Source of the DNA: JANQRV01 sp964533785
Lineage (GTDB): Bacteria; Bacteroidota; Bacteroidia; Chitinophagales; Saprospiraceae
Assembly (NCBI GenBank): GCA_964533785.1
Contig: CAZHNG010000285.1
Location: 1-8,808 of the forward strand
Reading direction: 5' to 3'
Length of the DNA: 8,808 bases
The translations under genes and the position numbers were made by a program. Below the pieces are notes generated by a model that was not told the DNA's origin, did no database searches, and worked only from the letters and a program-made list of their open reading frames with translations. Positions 1 through 5,810 of this stretch are shown here, piece by piece; position 1 is the first letter of the stretch, and every line of letters starts with the position of its first letter.

Positions 1-1
1 C

Positions 2-682
2 AATGTAGTGGGCTACAGCACGGATTCGGTAGCACAGCACGTTTTCGCATTGCTGTTGGCTTTGACCAGCCGAACGGAATTGCACAGCAATAGCGTGAAC
101 CGAGGGGATTGGAGCAATCAGCCCGATTTTTGTTATTGGCTTTCGCCCATTACGGAGTTATCGGGAAAAGTATTCGGCATTTACGGTTTTGGACGTATCG
201 GCCAGGCGGTAGGAACCATTGCCCAGGCATTCGGCATGCAGGTACTGGCTAAACACAAACATCCGGAGAGAGATGCCCGGCCGGGTGTTCGTTTTGTAGA
301 GTTGCCGGAATTATTTGCACAAAGCGACGTGGTTTCCCTGCACGCTCCGCTAACGGACCAAAATGCCGGTATGGTCAACTACGAGTTGCTGTCTACCATG
401 AAGAAAACAGCCTATTTGATCAATACCGGTAGGGGAGGGCTGATTAATGAACCAGACTTGAGGGAAGCTTTACTCAATGGACAATTGGCTGGTGCAGGTC
501 TGGACGTACTGAGTTCGGAGCCACCACCGGCGGATCATCCGCTTTACGGTATTGACAATTGCATTATCACCCCGCACATCGCCTGGGCCAGCCGCGAGTC
601 GCGGCAACGGTTGATGGATGCCACGGTGGGGAATATCGAAGCGTTTTTGCAGGGAGCACCGCGGAATGTGGTGAATGGGTGA
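2..682 (+). CDS. D-2-hydroxyacid dehydrogenase, C-terminal part (5' truncated by window edge)
   Basis: NAD(P)-dependent oxidoreductase of the D-isomer-specific 2-hydroxyacid dehydrogenase family, probably acting on glycerate/hydroxypyruvate or a related 2-keto acid in the cytoplasm. The reading frame is open to the left edge (it begins N-V-V-G-Y-S-T-D), so roughly the first 90-100 residues of a usual ~320-residue enzyme are missing. Counting from the GTG at position 8, the Rossmann glycine motif is G60-F-G62-R-I-G65. The catalytic triad is complete: Arg142 in NTGRGG, Glu171 in SSEPP and His190 in TPHIAW. The nucleotide-binding domain is whole and the C-terminal return helix is present. The end of beta strand 2, where NAD-specific members carry an acidic residue, reads A-K-H-K-H, which hints at NADP use; this is inference. 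The exact substrate cannot be told from sequence. The stop codon is followed directly by a heptad repeat array. Confidence 0.93.
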   Translation, partial: NVVGYSTDSVAQHVFALLLALTSRTELHSNSVNRGDWSNQPDFCYWLSPITELSGKVFGIYGFGRIGQAVGTIAQAFGMQVLAKHKHPERDARPGVRFVELPELFAQSDVVSLHAPLTDQNAGMVNYELLSTMKKTAYLINTGRGGLINEPDLREALLNGQLAGAGLDVLSSEPPPADHPLYGIDNCIITPHIAWASRESRQRLMDATVGNIEAFLQGAPRNVVNG

Positions 683-683
683 A

Positions 684-746
684 GACGCTGGGGTTTGGAT
701 GCCAGATTTGAGATACCAGATGCCAGACGTCAGATGCTAGATGCAC
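684..746. repeat. Heptanucleotide tandem array, nine degenerate GAYnCCA units
   Basis: Starting one base after the upstream stop codon, the sequence can be read as consecutive 7-bp units: GACGCTG, GGGTTTG, GATGCCA, GATTTGA, GATACCA, GATGCCA, GACGTCA, GATGCTA, GATGCAC. The GA at unit positions 1-2 is kept in eight of nine units, and the middle three bases vary most. No unit is an exact copy of its neighbour, so this is an old or evolving array. The same 7-bp family recurs at 8761-8798, and a two-unit remnant may lie at 2025-2038. There is no coding potential. Similar intergenic heptad arrays occur in Bacteroidota and in Cyanobacteria (the STRR class). Confidence 0.75.
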
Positions 747-778
747 TGCCGGGTTAACTTGGAGTCAAAGGTTTTACT

Positions 779-835
779 CACCGCAAAGACCACAGAGAAA
801 CGCTAAGAAAAAGAACTTTGCGTTCTTAGAGGCTC
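779..835. repeat. CACCGCAAAG-type imperfect palindromic repeat; possible two-way terminator
   Basis: The stretch starts CACCGCAAAG, continues with CACAGAG, and after a turn returns with CTTTGCG and GGCTCT. This is the layout of the CACCGCAAAGACACAGAG family of intergenic repeats seen across many bacterial genomes. Its core is a perfect 7-bp inverted repeat, CTAAGAA (803-809) with TTCTTAG (823-829), and the outer arms pair only partly. It lies between the ends of two convergent genes, so as RNA from either strand it could form a hairpin that ends transcription, although no clean U-run follows. Family assignment is from recall of the consensus. The terminator role is inference. Confidence 0.6.
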
Positions 836-857
836 TTTTAGTTATATCCTTAATTCT

Positions 858-1574
858 TCAACTGCCAATCAATGCTTTTTTATGCTCTACCGTAATCTCA
901 GACCCTTCCGCTAGCATCACCGAATCTGGCGCCTGGTCATTTAAGAAAGAAAATGCCGGTCCGTAAACCCCACCGAAATCGATTTCCAGCTCATAATCCA
1001 GCACTTCGTATTGCTGCCATTTCGGGTGGGTCACCTCGTATTCATTGGTTTTTCGATCATTTACCCTGGCGTAGCCCCAGTAGTGCTCCGTGATGAATTC
1101 CGTTTCGCTGGCGGGTTCGATTTGGGAGGGTAGCCATGCTGCGTGGATGGTGATATGGTGCCACCTGTCATTCTTCTTCCATTGGTAGCTCACCGTTCTT
1201 TGTTGTTCTTTTTCTTCCCACCGATGTTTCATGGGTAAGGTTTCGTAGTTTTCGTTGTAGACGGTATTGGCTACGAGGGTTAAGGCCGGTTTAGGGACAA
1301 TTTCTTTGATGAAAACCACTCCTCTTTTGGTGTTTTCCCCTTCTTGCCTGATGACGTAGAAACGCAGATTCACTTCCTCGAAGTTAACGTGAAAAGGGAC
1401 TTTGATCCCCAAAAGCCGGGTATTGAGGAACATAAACCCAACCAGGCTTACGTAACACTTATCGTTATATAGATCCAGTTGGGTTCCATGAGGGACATAT
1501 TGCTGCAATAATTGGGGGTCAATGACGTAGTTGGCAATAGCCAGTTTTCTCCATTCTGCTTGTAGGAAACTCAT
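858..1574 (-). CDS. DUF2071 / YqjF-family protein
   Basis: A 238-residue soluble protein of the DUF2071 family (COG3361, YqjF-like), biochemical function unknown. It spans the usual family length (~230-250). The family hallmarks are in order. An N-terminal block has A-E-W-R-K-L then the P-x-x-L-x-x-Y-V-P-x-G-x-x-L-D pattern (residues 6-34). A Y-V-S-L-V-G-F strand follows at 41-47. The F-E-E-V-N-L-R-F-Y-V core (65-74) leads into R-G-V-V-F-I-K-E (84-91). Next come E-H-Y-W-G-Y (163-168) and H-P-x-W (183-186). There is no signal peptide or membrane segment. The ATG at 1572-1574 is the natural start because the conserved block begins six residues later; no Shine-Dalgarno is visible, as expected in Bacteroidota. 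It is transcribed divergently from the EAD/ABC cluster and converges on the dehydrogenase. No functional link to either neighbour is evident. DUF2071 proteins are predicted to adopt an acetoacetate-decarboxylase-like fold; no activity is claimed here. Confidence 0.85.
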   Translation of the reverse strand: MSFLQAEWRKLAIANYVIDPQLLQQYVPHGTQLDLYNDKCYVSLVGFMFLNTRLLGIKVPFHVNFEEVNLRFYVIRQEGENTKRGVVFIKEIVPKPALTLVANTVYNENYETLPMKHRWEEKEQQRTVSYQWKKNDRWHHITIHAAWLPSQIEPASETEFITEHYWGYARVNDRKTNEYEVTHPKWQQYEVLDYELEIDFGGVYGPAFSFLNDQAPDSVMLAEGSEITVEHKKALIGS

Positions 1575-1594
1575 TGAATTATTATTGATTATCC

Positions 1595-1602
1595 TAAACC
1601 TA
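1595..1602 (-). promoter_or_regulatory. Candidate Bacteroidota -7 element for the DUF2071 gene
   Basis: On the minus strand these bases read TAGGTTTA, matching the TAnnTTTG consensus of the Bacteroidota primary sigma factor at all but the last position. The element lies 20 bases upstream of the DUF2071 start codon, in an A/T-rich stretch. No TTG-type -33 element is found at the usual spacing, so support is weak. Confidence 0.25.
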
Positions 1603-1669
1603 GTTAATTTTTTCCATATCCCATTCTATTGCATAAAAATCTGCTGCACCTACATTCTACGAATTTCCC

Positions 1670-1677
1670 TATCTTTA
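1670..1677 (+). promoter_or_regulatory. Candidate Bacteroidota -7 element for the EAD11-like gene
   Basis: TATCTTTA matches TAnnTTTG at all but the last base and lies 39 bases upstream of the ATG at 1717, a normal leader length. A -33 TTG is not seen at 17-23 bp upstream. The downstream leader carries AAAAGGA at 1700-1706, ten bases before the ATG, one of the few Shine-Dalgarno-like sites in this window, and it supports the 1717 start. This is the only plausible promoter seen for the head of the three-gene cluster. Confidence 0.3.
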
Positions 1678-1716
1678 ACCCAACCGATCTATTAACTGCA
1701 AAAGGAACTTGGCTGG

Positions 1717-2010
1717 ATGGTTAGCCCATTACAATTAATTGGAGAACGAAAAATAGAGATCTGCAACCTGGTTGCTACCGCCCGCCTGGAAGATGCCCTC
1801 AAATTATTGATCGATCTGGTGAAAAACGTAGCCGAAGATCAGCAGAAGACGGCTATCCTGTTGAGTATGGAGTATTACGATCTGAAAGAAGAGTACCTGG
1901 GCAACCTGATCGCCCGCGACGATTTTCGCATTTCGAAGAATAGAATTGCCAAACGAATGCTGGATTATATTGATCTGCTGAACGATCGTGTCGCGCTGGC
2001 CCAGGCTTAA
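1717..2010 (+). CDS. Standalone effector-associated domain 11 (EAD11)-like protein
   Basis: A 97-residue, all-helical cytoplasmic protein that consists of one domain. The pattern fits EAD11. A first helix carries I-x-x-L-V-A (residues 15-20). A second carries E-D-A-L-K-L-L-I-D-L (25-34). A long third helix has A-I-L-L-S-M-E-Y-Y-D-L (46-56). It is followed by a conserved turn, L-G-N-L-I (61-65), and a last helix with N-R-I-A-K-R-M-L-D-Y (75-84). EADs are adaptor domains that join effectors and regulators of bacterial conflict or signalling systems by like-with-like binding; that is known for the family and is only inferred here. There is no enzyme motif, so it probably works as a bridge or inhibitor. 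It ends with two stop codons in a row. The ABC ATPase gene follows 154 bp downstream on the same strand and has an N-terminal domain of similar helical pattern. Assignment is by pattern memory, not by search. Confidence 0.72.
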   Translation: MVSPLQLIGERKIEICNLVATARLEDALKLLIDLVKNVAEDQQKTAILLSMEYYDLKEEYLGNLIARDDFRISKNRIAKRMLDYIDLLNDRVALAQA

Positions 2011-2037
2011 TAAGTAAAAGAGTAAATGCCAGACTGC

Positions 2038-2054
2038 CCCGCGTTAACTGCGGG
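2038..2054 (+). other. Small hairpin downstream of the EAD11-like gene
   Basis: CCCGC (2038-2042) and GCGGG (2050-2054) form a 5-bp all-GC stem with a 7-base loop containing GTTAAC. It lies 27 bases after the stop codon. There is no following U-run, so it is a poor intrinsic terminator, but it may stabilise the 3' end of the short EAD transcript or mark a partial stop. Just before it, 2025-2038 reads as two degenerate units of the heptad repeat family (AATGCCA, GACTGCC), sharing ATGCCAGAC exactly with the array at 684-746. Confidence 0.35.
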
Positions 2055-2085
2055 ATTTGAGAATGAAGGGTACTGATGTTTGTGA

Positions 2086-2119
2086 TCAGGACGTCATCGT
2101 CCTGACTGTAAACGTCAGG
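2086..2119 (+). promoter_or_regulatory. Two overlapping, mutually exclusive hairpins in the leader of the ABC ATPase gene
   Basis: Hairpin A pairs TCAGGACG (2086-2093) with CGTCCTGA (2098-2105): a perfect 8-bp stem with a TCAT loop. Hairpin B pairs CCTGAC (2101-2106) with GTCAGG (2114-2119) around a 7-base loop. The shared strand 2101-2105 can be in only one of them. This is the layout of an RNA switch or attenuator, though no ligand-binding core is recognised. It may instead be a double-stranded operator, since A is also a DNA palindrome. Roughly 45 bases of A/T-rich leader separate it from the ATG at 2165. The pairing is seen directly; the regulatory role is inference. Confidence 0.45.
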
Positions 2120-2164
2120 GGGGATGTGAACATAAAATAAAATAAATAGGCTCGGCTAAGTACT

Positions 2165-3568
2165 ATGAGTATGGATTTTTATCAACATAAAAACAGTATT
2201 GGCGAAACGCTGGAATTGGATCCGGAAAAAGGACTGCGTAATCTGGAGGCCTTTGTACAGGATCACGATCCCGGTGATCTGCTGAAGCATGTCTTGCTTT
2301 TGCGTATGGACTTTTCCGAGATCGCCTCCTCACCCAATTACGCTAATCTGACGGACCGGCTGCTGCAACTGGAGTATCCCAAACAACAACAGCGATTATT
2401 GGCTGAACACCTGTTGATTTCTTTTGAACGCATTCAGGAGTTTGTAAACAATTTGAAAGGATCTGAAAATAAGGTAGAGGTTCTAGAAACCTTGAAAGCA
2501 CTGGACCAACAAGATCGGCAGGAAAAAATGAAAGCGGTACGGCAACAAGCGATGGCCATTCTCGAGGAAATTTCCCCTGCGGAGGAAAAGTCGGCCATTT
2601 TGCCGAAACCGGAGCAGAGCGTAATGGAGGACGTATCCGTGGATCAGCCGGTCATCTTTCAGTGCACCCATTTGAGGAAGACCTACCCCAGCACTCAGTT
2701 TGACCTTGGAGGCATCAACCTGGAATTGCGCCTGGGGGAGATTACCGGTATCGTGGGTGAAAATGCCACCGGTAAATCTACGGTACTGCGGATGATCGCC
2801 GGCGAGTTATTGCCCACTTCCGGCGAATATGCCTATCCTTATTTGCAAAAAGGGGAAACCGGTAAGAAAAACTGGAAAAAGATCAAACGGAAGATCGCTT
2901 TTCTACCGCAAGAATTACCGCGCTGGTACGGTTCTCTGCGGGAAAATATCCAGTACGAAGCGGCAATGCACGGCATTCGCGGGCCGGAAAATGACGAAGC
3001 AACGGATTACATCATCCACCGGTTGGGGTTGGCAGAACACGAAAAGAAAAGTTGGTCGCAGTTGTCGGGTGGATATAAGTTGCGCTTTTCGCTGGCCAAA
3101 GCCTTGGTTTGGTATCCGAATCTTTTGGTCTTGGACGAACCGCTGGCTTATCTGGATGTCAAAGCACAGCAAGTTGTATTGGACGACTTACGAAGAATGG
3201 CAGATGGAATCCGTTATCCATTGTCGATCGTATTGAGTTCTCAGCATATTCACGAGTTGGAAAAGATTACCGACAATATTATCATCCTGCGGGAAAACCA
3301 GGTGTTCTTTAATGACAAACTCGAAAACATAAAATATGATTCTCAGATCAAGGTTTTCGAAGTGGAGGCGGATTGCTCTATTCACGATCTGGAAATGGCC
3401 CTGAATCTCATTCCGCAAGTGCGTATTGAGCAAAAGTATCACCAGTACGTGATCTATATTCCGGAACGGGTAACTTCCACCCAAATCATTGAAAAGTTGG
3501 CCAAAGCGGCCATACCGGTCACTTATTTCCGTGATATCAGCCATTCGATTAAAAAGTATTTTATATGA
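2165..3568 (+). CDS. ABC transporter ATPase with N-terminal EAD-like helical domain
   Basis: A 467-residue protein in three parts. Residues ~10-97 form a helical domain with the same alternation of helices as the EAD11-like protein upstream. A charged, probably coiled linker covers ~98-160. Residues ~162-390 are a full ABC nucleotide-binding domain: Walker A G198-E-N-A-T-G-K-S-T206, Q-loop Gln249, signature L300-S-G-G-Y304, Walker B L-V-L-D324-E325-P, D-loop L330-D331 and H-loop His361. All catalytic residues are present, so ATP hydrolysis is expected. The tail (395-467) has the beta-alpha layout and closing D-I-S-H-S-I-K-K-Y-F of exporter (ABC-2-type) ATPases. Usual members of this family are ~240-310 residues, so the first 160 residues are an addition. 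The ATG at 2165 is followed by a second at 2171; either could serve. The stop overlaps the start of the membrane protein by 4 bp, so the two very likely form one complex. Substrate unknown. Confidence 0.9.
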   Translation: MSMDFYQHKNSIGETLELDPEKGLRNLEAFVQDHDPGDLLKHVLLLRMDFSEIASSPNYANLTDRLLQLEYPKQQQRLLAEHLLISFERIQEFVNNLKGSENKVEVLETLKALDQQDRQEKMKAVRQQAMAILEEISPAEEKSAILPKPEQSVMEDVSVDQPVIFQCTHLRKTYPSTQFDLGGINLELRLGEITGIVGENATGKSTVLRMIAGELLPTSGEYAYPYLQKGETGKKNWKKIKRKIAFLPQELPRWYGSLRENIQYEAAMHGIRGPENDEATDYIIHRLGLAEHEKKSWSQLSGGYKLRFSLAKALVWYPNLLVLDEPLAYLDVKAQQVVLDDLRRMADGIRYPLSIVLSSQHIHELEKITDNIIILRENQVFFNDKLENIKYDSQIKVFEVEADCSIHDLEMALNLIPQVRIEQKYHQYVIYIPERVTSTQIIEKLAKAAIPVTYFRDISHSIKKYFI

Positions 3569-4998
3569 ATTGGAAAACGATCTTGTGGCCCGGGTTTATG
3601 CGGCGGTTGGATCATTATTTACTGGTCAGTCACCCGAAGATCTGGAGTACCCGGGTGCACAGCTTTTCTTTTTATATCTTAATCGTTGGATTGTTTATCG
3701 TCTTTTTAGGCTTTATCGGCATTTCCGTAAAAGCAAGTAATCTGCCCAACGTCGATGAAGTTCAGAATATTCAGACGGCCTTAACCCTATTCCTTGGGGT
3801 GAGTATCCTAATACTGCTTTTTTACCAGCAAAGATTCAGCGTTCGTAATTTTTCTCTGATCAAATTGAATGCAGGTTTGATTCCCCTTTTCTTTTTGTTT
3901 TTATCGGGCTACCTTTTTATGAATCTTTACCAAAACCGGGTTTTAAGTAGCGTTCCGGAAGAAGTCGTTGAAGCCCAGTTAGAACGCTACTATAAAGTAT
4001 TCAACCGGAATGCTGCCGTAACGATTGGAGACTCTTCGCTTACCAGTGAAGCCGTCATTTTTTCCAAGACGCCGGGATTTTATATAGATGTTGAGAAGGG
4101 AATAAAAGTAGATACAGCGAAGGTTGAACTAGATAAGGATAAGTTTAATTCAAGAGCTTATTTTTTTATGGCTGAAGATGAAGAAGATCTGAATTTTTTT
4201 GACGAATACTTAAAAATGTACCAACCAGGTCGTGATATATTTCCGGATGTAGAATTTTTGAACTTTTTGGCGACAAAAGTCAGGTATAATTACGAAGGTA
4301 CTACTCCCGTCAAAGTTGAAAAACTGGTCAGTATGATGGAAGAAGAGAAGAAGGAAAATTATCCCTGGAGGAAAACAAACGTGCGGGAAGACCAAAATTG
4401 GTATTTTGATAAAGAATTGAGCAATGATAAAGATGCTTTGTTTCCTCAGATATTTTCTTACAATTATGATTTTTATTATACTAGCTCTCACAAAACCGTT
4501 GCCGAACCACTGAATACCCTCTCGACTCTAAAACAGGGAGACAACCTTGAAAGATTTTCCTTTTTGCTTTTGTTTTCCTTTCCATTTATTGCCGTATTGA
4601 TGTTTTTGCTGACGATAGGCCGCCTGGAGCAAGTCATCATTAGTATTGTAACGCTTTCCGGAATCGGGTTTATTTTGAGTTCTGTAGGTGAAGAATCAGT
4701 TTTTTACGCTGGAATCATTGCTGGCTTTATTCTAATACCATTGGTTATGCTTTTTATTCCCAGGGATAAGCCCTTATACCAGGTATTATTGGTATTGATA
4801 GCAATAGCTTTACCTATTTTTCTGGTTGCGTTAACTTATTTTAGTGAAGAATATTTTTACGAAGATCCTTTCGGCTTCCATACCACAAGAGTCAATACCC
4901 CTGGTTTGATCGCCTACGTTTTGACCAGCATGATTTTGATCAATGCTTTTTTATACCTGATGTTCGTAAGAAAGCAGTATACGCCGAAGCGGGTGTGA
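3565..4998 (+). CDS. Eight-TM membrane partner of the ABC ATPase with large extracytoplasmic loop
   Basis: A 477-residue polytopic inner-membrane protein translated through an ATGA overlap with the ABC ATPase, the usual arrangement for an ATPase and its permease. Hydrophobic segments lie at about 33-53, 71-89, 101-121, 331-350, 355-373, 380-398, 404-425 and 447-467. Basic residues (R13-R14, R90-R94, R353, R400-K402, C-terminal R469-K475) fall on one side and acidic loops on the other. This predicts both termini in the cytoplasm and residues ~122-328 (about 200) outside the membrane. That loop is rich in Asp, Glu, Tyr and Phe, has no cysteine and no motif I recognise. The N-terminus (L15-D-H-Y-L-L, then H-P-K-I-W-S-T-R) precedes TM1 as an amphipathic coupling-type segment. 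The 3+5 TM layout is not that of a standard 6-TM ABC-2 permease. The loop-coding region is more A/T-rich than the neighbours. The role (export, signal relay or membrane effector) cannot be decided. Confidence 0.82.
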   Translation: MNWKTILWPGFMRRLDHYLLVSHPKIWSTRVHSFSFYILIVGLFIVFLGFIGISVKASNLPNVDEVQNIQTALTLFLGVSILILLFYQQRFSVRNFSLIKLNAGLIPLFFLFLSGYLFMNLYQNRVLSSVPEEVVEAQLERYYKVFNRNAAVTIGDSSLTSEAVIFSKTPGFYIDVEKGIKVDTAKVELDKDKFNSRAYFFMAEDEEDLNFFDEYLKMYQPGRDIFPDVEFLNFLATKVRYNYEGTTPVKVEKLVSMMEEEKKENYPWRKTNVREDQNWYFDKELSNDKDALFPQIFSYNYDFYYTSSHKTVAEPLNTLSTLKQGDNLERFSFLLLFSFPFIAVLMFLLTIGRLEQVIISIVTLSGIGFILSSVGEESVFYAGIIAGFILIPLVMLFIPRDKPLYQVLLVLIAIALPIFLVALTYFSEEYFYEDPFGFHTTRVNTPGLIAYVLTSMILINAFLYLMFVRKQYTPKRV

Positions 4999-5030
4999 AT
5001 TTGGGTCAGTACTACCACTTTTTACTTGGT

Positions 5031-5621
5031 TCACTCCACCTCTGAAAAATATTGGTTCAAATCTTTCTCGGCAGCGATATCCAATTTTTTGCGCAAACGG
5101 TAGCGAGCTTTCTTGACCCCTTCAATAGAAATATTCAGCAAACTAGCAATATCTCGTGTTGAAAAACCATAACGACTTAAGGCTATCAGTCGCCAATCAT
5201 TGAAGGAAAGGTCTTTGTGTTTTTGAATGAGTTTTTGGTGTAAATGAGGATGAGCCTGCTGGAATTCCTGTAAAAAATTCTTCCATGCCTTCCGGTTATT
5301 CAGCTCACTTTCAACCATATTGACAAGGGTGAGGAGATCATTCTTATTTTTATTATTTGGGTTTTCCAGTTTTGCCAGTCTTTCGTAAACAGAGCGTAGA
5401 AAAGTATTTTTATTTTCAATGAATTGAAGTTTGTGGTTGAGGATTTTCTCTTGTAAAGTATTTTCTAGCTGTCTTTTGGCGGATTCTATTTGGTAGGCTT
5501 GTAATTTTGCTTGGTTGAATTTAAGGGATAGCAATTCAATATCCTTTTTCTTCTGGTTGCGAAAATGAAGAAAATAGGCAATCGTTAATATTAGCAATAC
5601 GGATGGAACGATCCAATACAT
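5031..5621 (-). CDS. Membrane-anchored LuxR-like HTH regulator with coiled coil, lacking a sensor domain
   Basis: The product has one TM helix at its very N-terminus, a long basic coiled coil, then a LuxR/GerE-like helix-turn-helix. The HTH shows L-S-F-N-D-W-R-L-I-A-L, then S-T-R-D-I-A-S-L-L-N-I-S, then G-V-K-K-A-R-Y-R-L-R-K-K-L. It resembles the C-terminal half of Bacteroidota regulators that normally carry a signal peptide and TPRs ahead of the TM; that sensor half is absent. In-frame codons further upstream run to a TAG with no ATG. A TTG at 5664-5666 would add 15 residues, including R-R-K-Q-K-K. I prefer the ATG at 5619-5621 (196 aa) because those six basic residues would favour the wrong topology, whereas the shorter form, with R-N-Q-K-K-K after the TM, places the HTH in the cytoplasm. 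It converges on the ABC membrane gene (32 bp apart) and diverges from sua5. Target genes unknown. It may be a relic of a longer receptor. Confidence 0.82.
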   Translation of the reverse strand: MYWIVPSVLLILTIAYFLHFRNQKKKDIELLSLKFNQAKLQAYQIESAKRQLENTLQEKILNHKLQFIENKNTFLRSVYERLAKLENPNNKNKNDLLTLVNMVESELNNRKAWKNFLQEFQQAHPHLHQKLIQKHKDLSFNDWRLIALSRYGFSTRDIASLLNISIEGVKKARYRLRKKLDIAAEKDLNQYFSEVE

Positions 5622-5719
5622 ATCAATAAATGTGTGAGCAGCTGATTTTTTTTGCTTTCTCCGCAAGCTTAAATATAGAGAATATTGTGTATAATCGAAT
5701 ATCTATTGGTATTGAAAAA

Positions 5720-5727
5720 CAAACTTA
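5720..5727 (-). promoter_or_regulatory. Perfect TAnnTTTG -7 element upstream of the HTH regulator
   Basis: On the minus strand the bases read TAAGTTTG, an exact match to the Bacteroidota -7 consensus, about 100 bases upstream of the preferred ATG (5621) and 54 upstream of the alternative TTG (5666). No TTG lies at the expected -33 spacing. A second, 7/8 match (TATATTTA on the minus strand, 5670-5677) sits closer and would exclude the TTG start if used. The divergent sua5 start is 83 bases to the right of this element. Confidence 0.35.
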
Positions 5728-5810
5728 TAGGCCAATTTCTTAAAATCGGTGATGAATGGAATGGAGACTCATGGGTGGGAGAAATACGCTCTAATGCTTA
5801 ATATTAAGGT

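Noticed and set aside
684..746. Possible CRISPR array because of regular repeats
   Set aside because: Units are only 7 bp and contiguous, with no spacers, and no cas gene is in the window.
2038..2054. Intrinsic terminator ending the EAD gene transcript
   Set aside because: The stem is only 5 bp and is followed by ATTTGAGAATG, not a U-run. Kept only as a hairpin.
2056..2082. Promoter for the ABC genes: TTTG at 2056-2059 and GATGTTTG at 2075-2082
   Set aside because: The spacing is 15 bp instead of about 17-23, the first base of the -7 element is wrong, and the start site would fall inside the hairpin region. Not strong enough to annotate.
2829..3544. Several overlapping open frames inside the ABC ATPase gene on both strands (for example 2829-3236 plus and 3188-3544 minus)
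   Set aside because: They are out-of-frame shadows of a gene with intact Walker, signature and H-loop motifs, and have no family-like composition.
4999..5030. Terminator between the convergent ABC membrane gene and the HTH gene
   Set aside because: Only a 4-bp AGTA/TACT pairing around a T-run is visible, too weak to call.
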